A stretch of 64,000 nucleotides of DNA from Pedobacter nototheniae (lineage in GTDB: Bacteria; Bacteroidota; Bacteroidia; Sphingobacteriales; Sphingobacteriaceae): NCBI RefSeq assembly GCF_004335085.1, contig NZ_RQRS01000009.1, positions 62,001 to 126,000 on the forward strand, written 5' to 3'. A model generated the notes under the pieces. It was not told the DNA's origin. It saw only the letters and a program-made list of their open reading frames with translations, and ran no database searches. Position numbers and translations under genes: made by a program. Positions 53,862 to 62,834 of the stretch are shown here, piece after piece (position 1 is the stretch's first letter; each line of letters begins with the position of its first letter).

Positions 53862-55232
53862 TTAAAGTTCGATAATTTTCATTTTTGGCACTAATGTTTT
53901 CATTACTACCCAGGCAATAATATATGCCACGGCACAAAACGCAAACATAATGGTATAACCTGTTTGAATATGCCCTAATGTTTTATAGTGATCAAATAAA
54001 GCACCACCAACTTTTGATACAATTACGCCGCCAATACCGCCAGCCATACCGCCGATACCGATAATAGAGCCAACAGCTTTTTTAGGAAACATATCTGAAA
54101 CGGTTGTAAAAATATTTGCCGACCATGCCTGATGCGCAGAAGCGCCAATCCCGATTAAAATTACTGGAACCCAGTAGGTGTAATGACCAAGTGGTTGTGC
54201 CAGTAAAATTACCAACGGAAAGAGCGCAATTACAAACATAGCTTTCATGCGACCTTCGTAAACATTATAGCCCTTTTTAAGAAAATATGCAGGGAACCAG
54301 CCACCGCCAATACTTCCAATCATCGTCATACTGTACAACACAAATAGTGGCAATGAAATTGACGTACCTTCCATGCCATATTGTGCCTTTAAATAAGAAG
54401 GCAACCAGAAAAGGAAGAACCACCAAACGCCATCTGTCATAAATTTACCAAATGTAAAAGCCCAGGTTTGTTTGTATCCCAATAGCTTAAACCATGAAAC
54501 CTTTTTAGCTTCGGTTTCAGATTCTGTTGGTACAATAACTTTTTGATCGGTATCACATAAAATATATTCAAGCTCTGCTTTGTGTAAACGTTTTTGTTCC
54601 TCAGGTTTATCGTAAAATATAAACCAGAAAATTAACCATAAAAAGCCCGCTGCACCAATAATTAGAAAGGCGGTTTCCCATCCATAGGCTTCGGCAATGT
54701 AAGGAACGGTTGCTGGTGCTAAAATTGCCCCAACGTTTGCCCCTGAGTTAAAAATACCTGTAGCTAATGATCGTTCTTTTTTAGGGAAATATTCTGCCGT
54801 AGCTTTAATGGCTGCTGGAAAGTTTCCTGATTCTCCAAACCCTAAAACGGCTCTGGAAACAATAAAACCCAATACAGAAATTGAAATTCCTGTTACCCCA
54901 ACTAAAGCCAAAAGCGAAGAAATGGCACCTCCAACAGGAATTGCTTTTGCGTGCAAAATTGCACCTAATGACCATACAATAATGGCAACAGCATAACCCC
55001 ATTTTGTACCTAATTTATCTATAATCCGGCCTGCAAAAAGCATGGATATGGCATAAACAAATTGAAATGCTGCGGTAATGTTTGCGTAATCGCTATTGGT
55101 CCAGTTAAATTCTGTTTCAAGCTTGCCCGAAAGCAAACTCAGTACCTGTCTGTCTAAATAATTTACGGTTGTGGCAAAAAACAAAAGGGCACAAATGGTC
55201 CATCTGTATTTACCAATCTTTTCCTGGTTCAT
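53862..55232 (-). CDS. exuT: MFS hexuronate transporter (ACS family, ExuT-like)
   Basis: A 456-residue, 12-helix permease of the anion:cation symporter family. The N-terminal NYLDRQVLSLLSGKLETEFNW and the loop signature SRAVLGFGESGNFPAAIKATAEYFPKKERSLATG are typical of hexuronate and glucarate carriers such as ExuT and GudP. Within the operon, galacturonate imported across the inner membrane is the obvious cargo. It starts 26 bases after the eda stop. Confidence 0.92.
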   Translation of the reverse strand: MNQEKIGKYRWTICALLFFATTVNYLDRQVLSLLSGKLETEFNWTNSDYANITAAFQFVYAISMLFAGRIIDKLGTKWGYAVAIIVWSLGAILHAKAIPVGGAISSLLALVGVTGISISVLGFIVSRAVLGFGESGNFPAAIKATAEYFPKKERSLATGIFNSGANVGAILAPATVPYIAEAYGWETAFLIIGAAGFLWLIFWFIFYDKPEEQKRLHKAELEYILCDTDQKVIVPTESETEAKKVSWFKLLGYKQTWAFTFGKFMTDGVWWFFLFWLPSYLKAQYGMEGTSISLPLFVLYSMTMIGSIGGGWFPAYFLKKGYNVYEGRMKAMFVIALFPLVILLAQPLGHYTYWVPVILIGIGASAHQAWSANIFTTVSDMFPKKAVGSIIGIGGMAGGIGGVIVSKVGGALFDHYKTLGHIQTGYTIMFAFCAVAYIIAWVVMKTLVPKMKIIEL

Positions 55233-55258
55233 TTGGTTAGTTTGGTGTTTAGGTTTTT

Positions 55259-55924
55259 TTATTTACTCTGCTGAATTAATTCCAGCGCAAGTTTTGTATT
55301 GTCGAATAATTCCTCGTAAAGGCCTTTGCTCATAACCTCTTTACTGATTAATTTACTGCCCATACCTACGGCACAAACACCAGATTTAAACCAGGTTTTT
55401 AAATTATCAGCATCAATTTCTACTCCTCCGGTTGGCATAAATAATTGTCCGGCAAATAAATCTTTAATGGATGATACGAATTCTGGGCCTAAAATATTTG
55501 CAGGGAAAATTTTAATTAGCATTGCCTTGTGTTCCTGTGCAACGCTAATTTCAGTAGGCGTCATACAACCAGGAATCCATAGCATATTTAATTTATTTGC
55601 AATTTCTGCAACAGCTGGGTTTACAATTGGTGCTACAATAAAATCCGTTCCGGCATCAATAAAGGCATGTGCATCGGCCGGGGTTTTTATGGTTCCAATC
55701 CCCAAATAAAGATCAGGCATTTCTGCATCTCTAATTTCCTTTAACTTTTTAAAGTTTGGCAATGCGGATTTACCTCGGTTGGTATATTCAAAAACACGAA
55801 CGCCTGCTTTATATAAAGTGCGCAATATTTCTACACTTCCTTCTTCACTATCCTGGTAAAAAAGAGGAAGCATGCCTTGTTCTAAAATGGCATCTAAAAT
55901 TTTATGCTTGTTACTTATCATCAC
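55259..55924 (-). CDS. eda: KDPG aldolase (bifunctional 4-hydroxy-2-oxoglutarate aldolase)
   Basis: A 221-residue class I aldolase that splits 2-keto-3-deoxy-6-phosphogluconate into pyruvate and glyceraldehyde-3-phosphate. The active-site segments are visible: EYTNRGKSAL, GIGTIKTPADA, and the Schiff-base Lys in MLIKIFPANILGP. The start overlaps the kdgK stop by 14 bases, implying coupled translation of kinase and aldolase. Confidence 0.95.
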   Translation of the reverse strand: MMISNKHKILDAILEQGMLPLFYQDSEEGSVEILRTLYKAGVRVFEYTNRGKSALPNFKKLKEIRDAEMPDLYLGIGTIKTPADAHAFIDAGTDFIVAPIVNPAVAEIANKLNMLWIPGCMTPTEISVAQEHKAMLIKIFPANILGPEFVSSIKDLFAGQLFMPTGGVEIDADNLKTWFKSGVCAVGMGSKLISKEVMSKGLYEELFDNTKLALELIQQSK

Positions 55925-56969
55925 GTATAATTCTTTTTTCTATATCGGTTACGGTGCTTGTTGTGGCATCGCTTGGTATATACAATTTATCGTAGGCTGC
56001 TGCAGTTGCAAAATCAATTACCTGTTGTACGGGTAGCTGGTTATAGAAACCATAAATTAACCCCGCCATATAACAATCTCCACTACCTACCTTATCCAAA
56101 ATTTCATCTGAAATATATTCTGCTGAAAGTGTTAATTGGTTATCAGTATAAATTGCTGTTGAGTATCTTATTCCCTTACCATGATCGAAACGGAAGGTAT
56201 TTGCGACCGCCTTACATGCCGGAAACAAACTTATAATTTCTTTTGAGGTATTGGTTGCCTGTTGCAGTAACGTTTCCTTTGCATAAGCACCATCGGTTGT
56301 TAAATCGGTATGCAAATCAATCCCCAACATTTTATTGGCGGCCCAAACATTACCCATAATCAGCGTGCAATACTTTGCCAGCTCGGGTAAAATATCAATC
56401 GGTTCTTTACCGTATTTCCAAAGCTTGGCTCTGTAATTTAAATCTAAAGAAATGGTTATTCCTTTTGCGTTTGCAGCTTTTACAGCTTCTAAACAAACAT
56501 CGGCTACAGATTGACTAATTGCCGGACAGATAGCACTGAAATGAAACCAGCTTACACCTTCAAAAACTTCATCCCAATTAATTTGGTTCACTTGTAAATC
56601 TGCATATGAAGAATTTGCACGATCATAAATTACACCTGCATTTTTAAGGTCTTTCCCCTTGGGCAAATAATATAAACCAAGCCTGTTACCTGCAAAAATC
56701 ATTTTAGAAACATCAACGTTTTTAGTCGCTAAATCATCTACAATTTCATGTGCAATTGAATGATCTGGCACAGCCGATAAGTAAGCAGAAGGTACATTCC
56801 AAAGGGCAAGTGCGGTGGCTACATTAAGCTCGGCACCGCCAACATAAAAGGGTAATTTATTTTCTTTAAGCCATTGTCCATCCATATCCGGACAGATGCG
56901 TAAAAGTAATTCTCCAAAGCTTAAAACTTTTTCTCTTTTTTTTGACAGGGATGATATTTGGTCAGTCAT
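55911..56969 (-). CDS. kdgK: 2-keto-3-deoxygluconate kinase (PfkB family)
   Basis: A 352-residue PfkB-family sugar kinase. The N-terminal GGAELNVATALALWN and the C-terminal catalytic DKVGSGDCYMAGLIYGF (GxGD with the base Asp) are conserved. It phosphorylates 2-keto-3-deoxygluconate, the product of altronate dehydratase, to KDPG. A hairpin separates it from uxaC upstream. It is somewhat longer than the usual 310 residues. Confidence 0.9.
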   Translation of the reverse strand: MTDQISSLSKKREKVLSFGELLLRICPDMDGQWLKENKLPFYVGGAELNVATALALWNVPSAYLSAVPDHSIAHEIVDDLATKNVDVSKMIFAGNRLGLYYLPKGKDLKNAGVIYDRANSSYADLQVNQINWDEVFEGVSWFHFSAICPAISQSVADVCLEAVKAANAKGITISLDLNYRAKLWKYGKEPIDILPELAKYCTLIMGNVWAANKMLGIDLHTDLTTDGAYAKETLLQQATNTSKEIISLFPACKAVANTFRFDHGKGIRYSTAIYTDNQLTLSAEYISDEILDKVGSGDCYMAGLIYGFYNQLPVQQVIDFATAAAYDKLYIPSDATTSTVTDIEKRIIRDDK

Positions 56970-57023
56970 TTTTATCTTTAATCGGCGTATTTCGACCCTT
57001 TCTCATAGTTAGGTTGAAAATTA

Positions 57024-57065
57024 AAGGAAAACGATTGAAATGATTTCTTTCGAATCATTTTCCTT
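57024..57065 (-). terminator. Intercistronic hairpin between uxaC and kdgK
   Basis: Arms 57024-57036 and 57053-57065 (AAGGAAAA(C/T)GATT type) pair over 13 positions with one mismatch. On the minus strand it follows the uxaC stop and is followed by TTTAATTTTC, so it could partially terminate or stabilise mRNA between uxaCBA and kdgK-eda. Confidence 0.5.
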
Positions 57066-57082
57066 CAAAAAGCACGTTTTTA

Positions 57083-58483
57083 TTAAAATTTGAAGTAATT
57101 TTTTGCGTTAAAATACGAAATATCCTGCACAATTTTGCCAATCCACTCCATGTCGTTAGGCAATTCTCCATTCTCTACATCCTCTCCAAAAAGGTTACAA
57201 ACGATCCTTCTAAAATATTCGTGGCGAGGAAAAGAAAGGAAACTACGTGAATCTGTAAGCATACCAACCAGGCGACTTAAAAGCCCCATGTTTGATAGTG
57301 CATTTAACTGTTTTATCATTCCATCTTTTTGATCAAGGAACCACCAGGCAGAGCCAAACTGAACTTTGCCTGCAACAGATCCATCATTAAAATTACCAAT
57401 CATGGTGGCAATTAATTCGTTATCGGCAGGGTTTAGGTTGTAGATAATGGTTTTAGCCAATTTATCTTGAGTATCTAATCGATTTAAAAATTTAGATAAC
57501 ATTCTGGCCTGACTAAAATCGCCGATTGAATCCCAACCTGTATCTGGCCCCAACTTACTTAGCATACGTGTATTATTGTTGCGCAACGCACCTAAATGAT
57601 ATTGTTGTACCCAACCTTTTTCATGATCCCATTCTGCAAAGTAAACCAGCATTGCTGATTTGAATTTCAGGTTTTCCTGATAAGAAATATCTTGTTTGCT
57701 ACGGATTTTATCAAAGATGGCCGAGATTTCTGCTTCGGTATAATCTTCAGCATAAATTTGCTCCAAACCATGATCGGAAACCGAACAACCGTTAGCTGCA
57801 AAGTAATCGTGGCGGCTTTTTAATGCATCAATATAATCTTGAAAATTACTGATGCTTTTACCAACAACACTTTCAAGTTTATCAATATATTCGTTTAAAC
57901 CTGCAACATCATCGCTATTCATTGCTTTATCTGGGCGGAAAGCTGGAAGCATTTTCAAATTTGCACCTTCTCTTGCCAGTTGCTGATGAAAGTTTAAGCT
58001 ATCAAGTGGATCATCTGTAGTACAAACCGCTTCTACATTCATTTTTGCCAATAAGCCGCGTACTGAATATTCTGGGGTTTGCAATTTAGCAGAGCAATCA
58101 TCATATATTTTTTGTGCAGTTTTACCAGAAAGTAATTCGTTTACACCAAAATATCGTTGCAACTCCAAATGTGTCCAATGGTACAAAGGATTACGTAAAG
58201 TATAAGGAACGGTTTCTGCCCACTTTTCAAATTTCTCATAATCAGAACCTGCGCCAGTAATGTATTTTTCATCAACACCGTTGGCACGCATGGCCCTCCA
58301 TTTATAGTGGTCGCCATAAAGCCATACCTGACTAATGTTGGCAAATTGCACATTATTGGCAATTTGTTCTGGAATTAAGTGATTGTGATAGTCGATAATT
58401 GGTAATGACTTTGCAAAGTTATGGTAAAGCGTTTGCGCTGTTTTACTTTGCAAAAGAAAGTTTTCGTCTAAAAAAGGTTTCAT
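57083..58483 (-). CDS. uxaC: Glucuronate/galacturonate isomerase
   Basis: A 466-residue isomerase of the amidohydrolase-like UxaC family that converts galacturonate to tagaturonate. The N-terminal metal-binding YHNHL (DYHNHLIPEQIANN) and the conserved EAVCTTDDPLDSLNFHQQL and RMLTDSRSFLSF-like segment (GMLTDSRSFLSFPRHEYFRR) are present. Length matches the family. It lies downstream of uxaA after 101 bases. Confidence 0.96.
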   Translation of the reverse strand: MKPFLDENFLLQSKTAQTLYHNFAKSLPIIDYHNHLIPEQIANNVQFANISQVWLYGDHYKWRAMRANGVDEKYITGAGSDYEKFEKWAETVPYTLRNPLYHWTHLELQRYFGVNELLSGKTAQKIYDDCSAKLQTPEYSVRGLLAKMNVEAVCTTDDPLDSLNFHQQLAREGANLKMLPAFRPDKAMNSDDVAGLNEYIDKLESVVGKSISNFQDYIDALKSRHDYFAANGCSVSDHGLEQIYAEDYTEAEISAIFDKIRSKQDISYQENLKFKSAMLVYFAEWDHEKGWVQQYHLGALRNNNTRMLSKLGPDTGWDSIGDFSQARMLSKFLNRLDTQDKLAKTIIYNLNPADNELIATMIGNFNDGSVAGKVQFGSAWWFLDQKDGMIKQLNALSNMGLLSRLVGMLTDSRSFLSFPRHEYFRRIVCNLFGEDVENGELPNDMEWIGKIVQDISYFNAKNYFKF

Positions 58484-58506
58484 TTGAAGTGGATGTTATG
58501 TAGAGT

Positions 58507-58535
58507 GCACACACAAATTTAATGCTTGCGTGTGC
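58507..58535. repeat. Small hairpin between uxaA and uxaC
   Basis: GCACACACA (58507-58515) pairs with TGCGTGTGC (58527-58535) with one mismatch. It could be an mRNA-processing or stability element within the operon; no T run follows. Confidence 0.35.
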
Positions 58536-58584
58536 CTTAAATATCAATTTGGTTATTTAACAATAGGATTTAGAGCGAATTAAA

Positions 58585-60231
58585 CTAGAGGCTTACTCCG
58601 CGCTTCCAAGGTATAAAATCATCTTGATTTAACAAAACGGCTTTTGGAATTACCTCTCCACTTGCTGCTTTGATACAATATTCTAATATATCTTCTCCCA
58701 TTTGCTCAATAGTTTTTTCACCTTCGATAACCGGACCTGTATTGATATCAATAATATCGCTCATTCGTTTAGCCAGCGCATTATTTGTGGCTACTTTAAT
58801 GGTTGGGCAAACCGGGTTTCCTGTTGGAGTACCCAAGCCGGTTGTAAACAAAATTAAGGTAGCACCAGATGCGGCCTTACCTGTTGTAGCTTCAACATCA
58901 TTACCTGGTGTGCAAACTAAATTTAATCCTGGTTTTGTAGCGGCTTCGGTATAATCAAGTACATCTTCAACAGGTGATGTACCACCTTTTTTTGCCGCTC
59001 CGGTACTTTTTATCGCATCGGTTATTAAGCCATCTTTAATATTTCCTGGCGAAGGATTCATGTGAAAACCTGAGCCTGCATTTTCTGCTGCCTGACTGTA
59101 AGCTTTCATTAACTGAATAAATTTACGTGCGGCAGTTTCATCTTTTGTACGATCAATTAATTGTTGTTCTGCCCCGCAAAGTTCAGGAAATTCGGCTAAC
59201 AAAACTGTACCGCCCAAGGCTACCAAAAGATCTGAAGTGTAGCCCACAGCAGGGTTGGCACTAATGCCGCTAAAACCATCGCTGCCACCACACTTCACAC
59301 CTAAAACCAGTTTACTTAATGGAGCTGGCTGACGTTCTATTTTATTAATTTCGGTTAGCCCGATAAAAGTTTTTCTAATGGCTTCTTTAACCAGTTGTTC
59401 TTCGCTTTGCGATTGCTGTTGTTCAAAAATGAATAAAGGTTTATCGAAATTTGGATTGCGTTGTTTTAAATCTTCCATTAAATCATGAACCTGCAAATTT
59501 TGACAGCCCAAGCTTAGCACCGTTACGCCTGCAACATTTGGATGATCTGCATAGGCGACCAAAAGTTTACTTAAAACTGCAGCATCCTGCCGGGTACCAC
59601 CACAACCGCCTTGATGATTTAAAAACTTAATACCATCAACATTTTTAAAAATCCTGTTTGCTACTGGGTTGGCCTGAGAAATTGAAGCCGAATCAGCTTC
59701 TGTTAAACTTTCGCCGTTCTTCCAGGCATCAACTAAATGATGTGTATAAGATTTATATTTATCAGTTACTGCGTAGCCCAATTCGTTATGTAGGGCTTCT
59801 CGAATTACATCGAGATTACGGTTTTCGCAAAACACAGTTGGAATAAACAACCAATAATTCGCAGTACCCACACGGCCATCAGAACGGATGTAGCCATTAA
59901 AAGTTCTATCCTTAAATTTAGAAACATCAGGCGCATGCCACTCGTAATGGTAAGGTCTAAATTCATACGGATCTGATGCATGCTTGGTATTTTCGGTGTT
60001 CATTAAGCCACCTTTTGGTATAAAGTTCTGTGCCTTTCCAACCAAAACACCGTACATCATAATTGGATCGCCGGGATGCATATCCTGCATAAAAAATTTA
60101 TGCTTTGCATGAATGTCATCCTGCAAAATATATTCTTGTCCATCGTAAATAATGGTTTCTCCCTTTGCTAAATTTTGCAAGGCAACCAACACGTTGTCAT
60201 TAGGATGGATTTTTAAAATTCTCGTAACCAT
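58585..60231 (-). CDS. uxaA: Altronate dehydratase
   Basis: A 548-residue UxaA. The N-terminal SAF domain (about 8-85) precedes the UxaA/GarD domain, with NHQGGCGGTRQDAAVLS, KCGGSDGFSGISANPAVG and TTGLGTPTGNPVCPTIK matching family motifs including the Cys residues that hold an iron-type metal site. It dehydrates altronate to 2-keto-3-deoxygluconate. Its ATG directly follows the uxaB TAA, so the two are translationally coupled. Confidence 0.96.
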   Translation of the reverse strand: MVTRILKIHPNDNVLVALQNLAKGETIIYDGQEYILQDDIHAKHKFFMQDMHPGDPIMMYGVLVGKAQNFIPKGGLMNTENTKHASDPYEFRPYHYEWHAPDVSKFKDRTFNGYIRSDGRVGTANYWLFIPTVFCENRNLDVIREALHNELGYAVTDKYKSYTHHLVDAWKNGESLTEADSASISQANPVANRIFKNVDGIKFLNHQGGCGGTRQDAAVLSKLLVAYADHPNVAGVTVLSLGCQNLQVHDLMEDLKQRNPNFDKPLFIFEQQQSQSEEQLVKEAIRKTFIGLTEINKIERQPAPLSKLVLGVKCGGSDGFSGISANPAVGYTSDLLVALGGTVLLAEFPELCGAEQQLIDRTKDETAARKFIQLMKAYSQAAENAGSGFHMNPSPGNIKDGLITDAIKSTGAAKKGGTSPVEDVLDYTEAATKPGLNLVCTPGNDVEATTGKAASGATLILFTTGLGTPTGNPVCPTIKVATNNALAKRMSDIIDINTGPVIEGEKTIEQMGEDILEYCIKAASGEVIPKAVLLNQDDFIPWKRGVSL

Positions 60232-61743
60232 TTAAACTGTCCTTTCTTCACGCAAGCCATTCATTACAGCTTTTGTACCTTCTTCTTTTAATAAATTTAC
60301 GTTCTTTTTTACAGCATCTTTAAAGCCTGGATATCTTGTTAAATCAATAGACCATAGCCTTTCATCTGCTAATATATTTTCTACAACCGTAGCCGGACTT
60401 TTCCAGTAATTGCATAAAATCTCTGCATATTCATCCTGCACCTGAAAAGTCTTTCCATTTACTGTTGTTATATAATTATCTCCTTTTTTTACGCACTTAT
60501 TAAACAAAATATAAGCCGCAAAACCCAAGGCAATATGTGCTGGAACTTCGGTATTTCGGCTGTATAATTTTCTAATTAGTGGAATGTTGCGCATTTGCAT
60601 TTTAGAGGTAAAATTTAATGCAATTGCCTGCCATTGGTGCTCTAAAAATGGATTGCTAAAACGATCGTTCACATTAGCGGCAAAATCTAAAGTATCGTTA
60701 TGGGTTATTTCTTCATTTATCAATGCTTCAGAAATTTCTTGTTGCATTAGGCCTTTAACATAAGCTGCAAAATCAGCATCAACCATAGCCTCTTTAACGG
60801 TATTAAAACCAGATAAAATTGCTAATCCGCAGCTTAAAGTATGGGTACCATTTAATAGGCGCAACTTAAGTTCTTTAAATTTATTGATTGACGGAACAAT
60901 AAAAATGCCTTTATCTGCCTGTGAGAACGATAAAATTTCTTCTACCTTTTTGTTTGATGATTCAATTGCCCAAAGCCTAAAAGGTTCTGCCATAATCATT
61001 AAATCATCGTTATAACCTAAAACTGCTTCAATTTCCTTTTGTTCATCTTCAGGAAGTTTGCCCGGTACAATCCGATCAACCAAAGTATTGCAAAAATAAT
61101 TTGCTGTTTTTAACCATTGAAGAAAATCCCAGTTGAGTTTATTTTGAATGGCAAGTTCTAAAAGAATTTCTTTTAGTTTACTGGCATTATCACTAATTAA
61201 TTCTGCTGGGATAATCACCATTCCGCTTTCTTCGGAACCATTAAAAGCAGTAAAACGTTGATGCAAAAAAGCCAATAGTTTACCTGGGTAAGACTTTGGT
61301 GGGTTATCGGTTATTTTATCTTCGCTCATCACAATTCCCACCTCTGTTGTATTAGAAATTACAACTTTCATTTCTGGGGAGTGTGCGGCTTTTAAAATTT
61401 CTGTCCAATCCTGTGCAGCAGAAAGCACACGGCTAATAGATGAATTTATCGTGTTTTCTTCTACACATACACCACCTTCAACACCTTTTACACAAAGCGT
61501 ATATAAATTATCCTGTTTTGAAAACTCATCAGCTCCACCATTTGCTGTAGATTTTACCACCAGAATACGTCCGTTAAAAATGCCTTTTCTGTTGGCTTTA
61601 TCAATAAAATAATCGGGTAGGCCGCGCAACAAAACACCTGTACCAAACTGAATTACTTTTTCGGGCAATTCAAAAATTTTGGCATCGGGTTTAACTACGC
61701 TTGCTGAATTTATATTGATTAAATTTTCTTTATTGAGTATCAT
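60232..61743 (-). CDS. uxaB: Tagaturonate reductase (altronate oxidoreductase)
   Basis: A 503-residue mannitol-dehydrogenase-family enzyme that reduces tagaturonate to altronate with NADH. The N-terminal nucleotide-binding segment (VIQFGTGVLLRGLPDYFIDKANRKG), the conserved NTTEVGIVMS and NGTHTLSCGLAILSGF motif and a C-terminal helical domain are present. It is the first cytoplasmic step gene after PL10 in the operon and lies 51 bases from that gene. Confidence 0.96.
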   Translation of the reverse strand: MILNKENLININSASVVKPDAKIFELPEKVIQFGTGVLLRGLPDYFIDKANRKGIFNGRILVVKSTANGGADEFSKQDNLYTLCVKGVEGGVCVEENTINSSISRVLSAAQDWTEILKAAHSPEMKVVISNTTEVGIVMSEDKITDNPPKSYPGKLLAFLHQRFTAFNGSEESGMVIIPAELISDNASKLKEILLELAIQNKLNWDFLQWLKTANYFCNTLVDRIVPGKLPEDEQKEIEAVLGYNDDLMIMAEPFRLWAIESSNKKVEEILSFSQADKGIFIVPSINKFKELKLRLLNGTHTLSCGLAILSGFNTVKEAMVDADFAAYVKGLMQQEISEALINEEITHNDTLDFAANVNDRFSNPFLEHQWQAIALNFTSKMQMRNIPLIRKLYSRNTEVPAHIALGFAAYILFNKCVKKGDNYITTVNGKTFQVQDEYAEILCNYWKSPATVVENILADERLWSIDLTRYPGFKDAVKKNVNLLKEEGTKAVMNGLREERTV

Positions 61744-61759
61744 TTGTTATTCATTTTCA

Positions 61760-61782
61760 TTGTTGCAAACGGGCCGCAACAA
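61760..61782. promoter_or_regulatory. Inverted repeat TTGTTGC-N9-GCAACAA upstream of uxaB
   Basis: Perfect 7-bp arms at 61760-61766 and 61776-61782 fill the short gap between pelA and uxaB, 17 bases before the uxaB ATG. It could be an operator, or an RNA hairpin near the uxaB ribosome-binding region. Confidence 0.4.
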
Positions 61783-61794
61783 CGAGGTTATTTT

Positions 61795-62829
61795 TTATTT
61801 TGTTCCGTTTGTATTTAACCACTTCGGGTAATCTTTTTCGATTAATTTCCTCGCCCAGTTGCCATACCAGGCATAGCCTTTTCTGCGCTCGTAACTCAGT
61901 TCCATAACATCTGTTTTTATAGAATTATCACGATCTCCAAATATGGGTGTGTTTAAGTCTAAACTGTAAAAACGTGCCCATATAATTGAAGATGCATCGG
62001 CTACCAATAACCGATCAACACCGTTTGCTTTGGTACTATCTTTAATATCATCAAAGCGGTATCCAACAATTTTATTTGCATCAAACCATTTCACGGCAGC
62101 ATCAATTGCTGTTTTAATTTCTGTTGAAGGATTTTTAATTCTCATCAAAAAACGAACTACGCCAACCGATTCGCTGGTACTTAAGGATGCCGGCTCAAAA
62201 TTTCTGGCCTTTGCAGGTAGCATAGAATCTTTATCGTACTGCGCCGCCCAAATGCTTAAATTTCCTTTTTGTTTAACTTGAGTTTTTAAAATGCAACTCA
62301 GTCCTTTGACTACTGCTTTTTCTGCTTTTGGTATGTAAGCTGGATTTACCACTTCAAAATCATTGCTTTTTGTTGAAATGTCTTCCAAAATATTGAGCAC
62401 ATTAATCATTGCATCATCATTGTAGGTAATTTCCGAACGATATAGGGCCTTATCTGGATAATACTGAGGCCAACCACCATTTGCATATTGTGCTTCAAGA
62501 ATGTAATCAATACCTTTTTCAGCTGCTTTTAAATAAGCTTTATTATGAGTTTTTTTATAGGCTTTAACCAAATAAACAACCTCTCTACTGGTGGCTTTAT
62601 TATCAAAAGTAGCATGCAAATCTTTAGTTGATTTTATTAAATCCCTTAACTCGGGTGTAAGTGGGTTTTCATATTTAACCACGCTTTTATCTTGTAGTTG
62701 TTTGGGCCAACCGCCATTACCCAACTGATAAATAAGCATTTTATCTGCAATAGAATCTGTTGGCAATTGTGCATAACAAGAAGCCAGCAGGCAGGAGAGC
62801 GCCAGTGATAATCTTATTTTTATCTTCAT
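61795..62829 (-). CDS. Pectate lyase, polysaccharide lyase family 10
   Basis: A 344-residue secreted enzyme (signal peptide with a lipobox-like LLASC, about Cys18). PL10 motifs are clear: GNGGWPKQ, ANGGWPQYYP and SEITYNDDAMINVLNIL with the catalytic Asp/Arg region later (RFDDIKDS). Family members cut polygalacturonate by beta-elimination with Ca2+, releasing unsaturated oligosaccharides. It starts five bases after the stop of the GH105-type gene, so the two are coupled. Confidence 0.9.
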   Translation of the reverse strand: MKIKIRLSLALSCLLASCYAQLPTDSIADKMLIYQLGNGGWPKQLQDKSVVKYENPLTPELRDLIKSTKDLHATFDNKATSREVVYLVKAYKKTHNKAYLKAAEKGIDYILEAQYANGGWPQYYPDKALYRSEITYNDDAMINVLNILEDISTKSNDFEVVNPAYIPKAEKAVVKGLSCILKTQVKQKGNLSIWAAQYDKDSMLPAKARNFEPASLSTSESVGVVRFLMRIKNPSTEIKTAIDAAVKWFDANKIVGYRFDDIKDSTKANGVDRLLVADASSIIWARFYSLDLNTPIFGDRDNSIKTDVMELSYERRKGYAWYGNWARKLIEKDYPKWLNTNGTK

Positions 62830-62834
62830 AACTT

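Noticed and set aside
55756..55995. Plus-strand ORF over eda and kdgK
   Set aside because: Antisense to two conserved overlapping enzymes; no motif.
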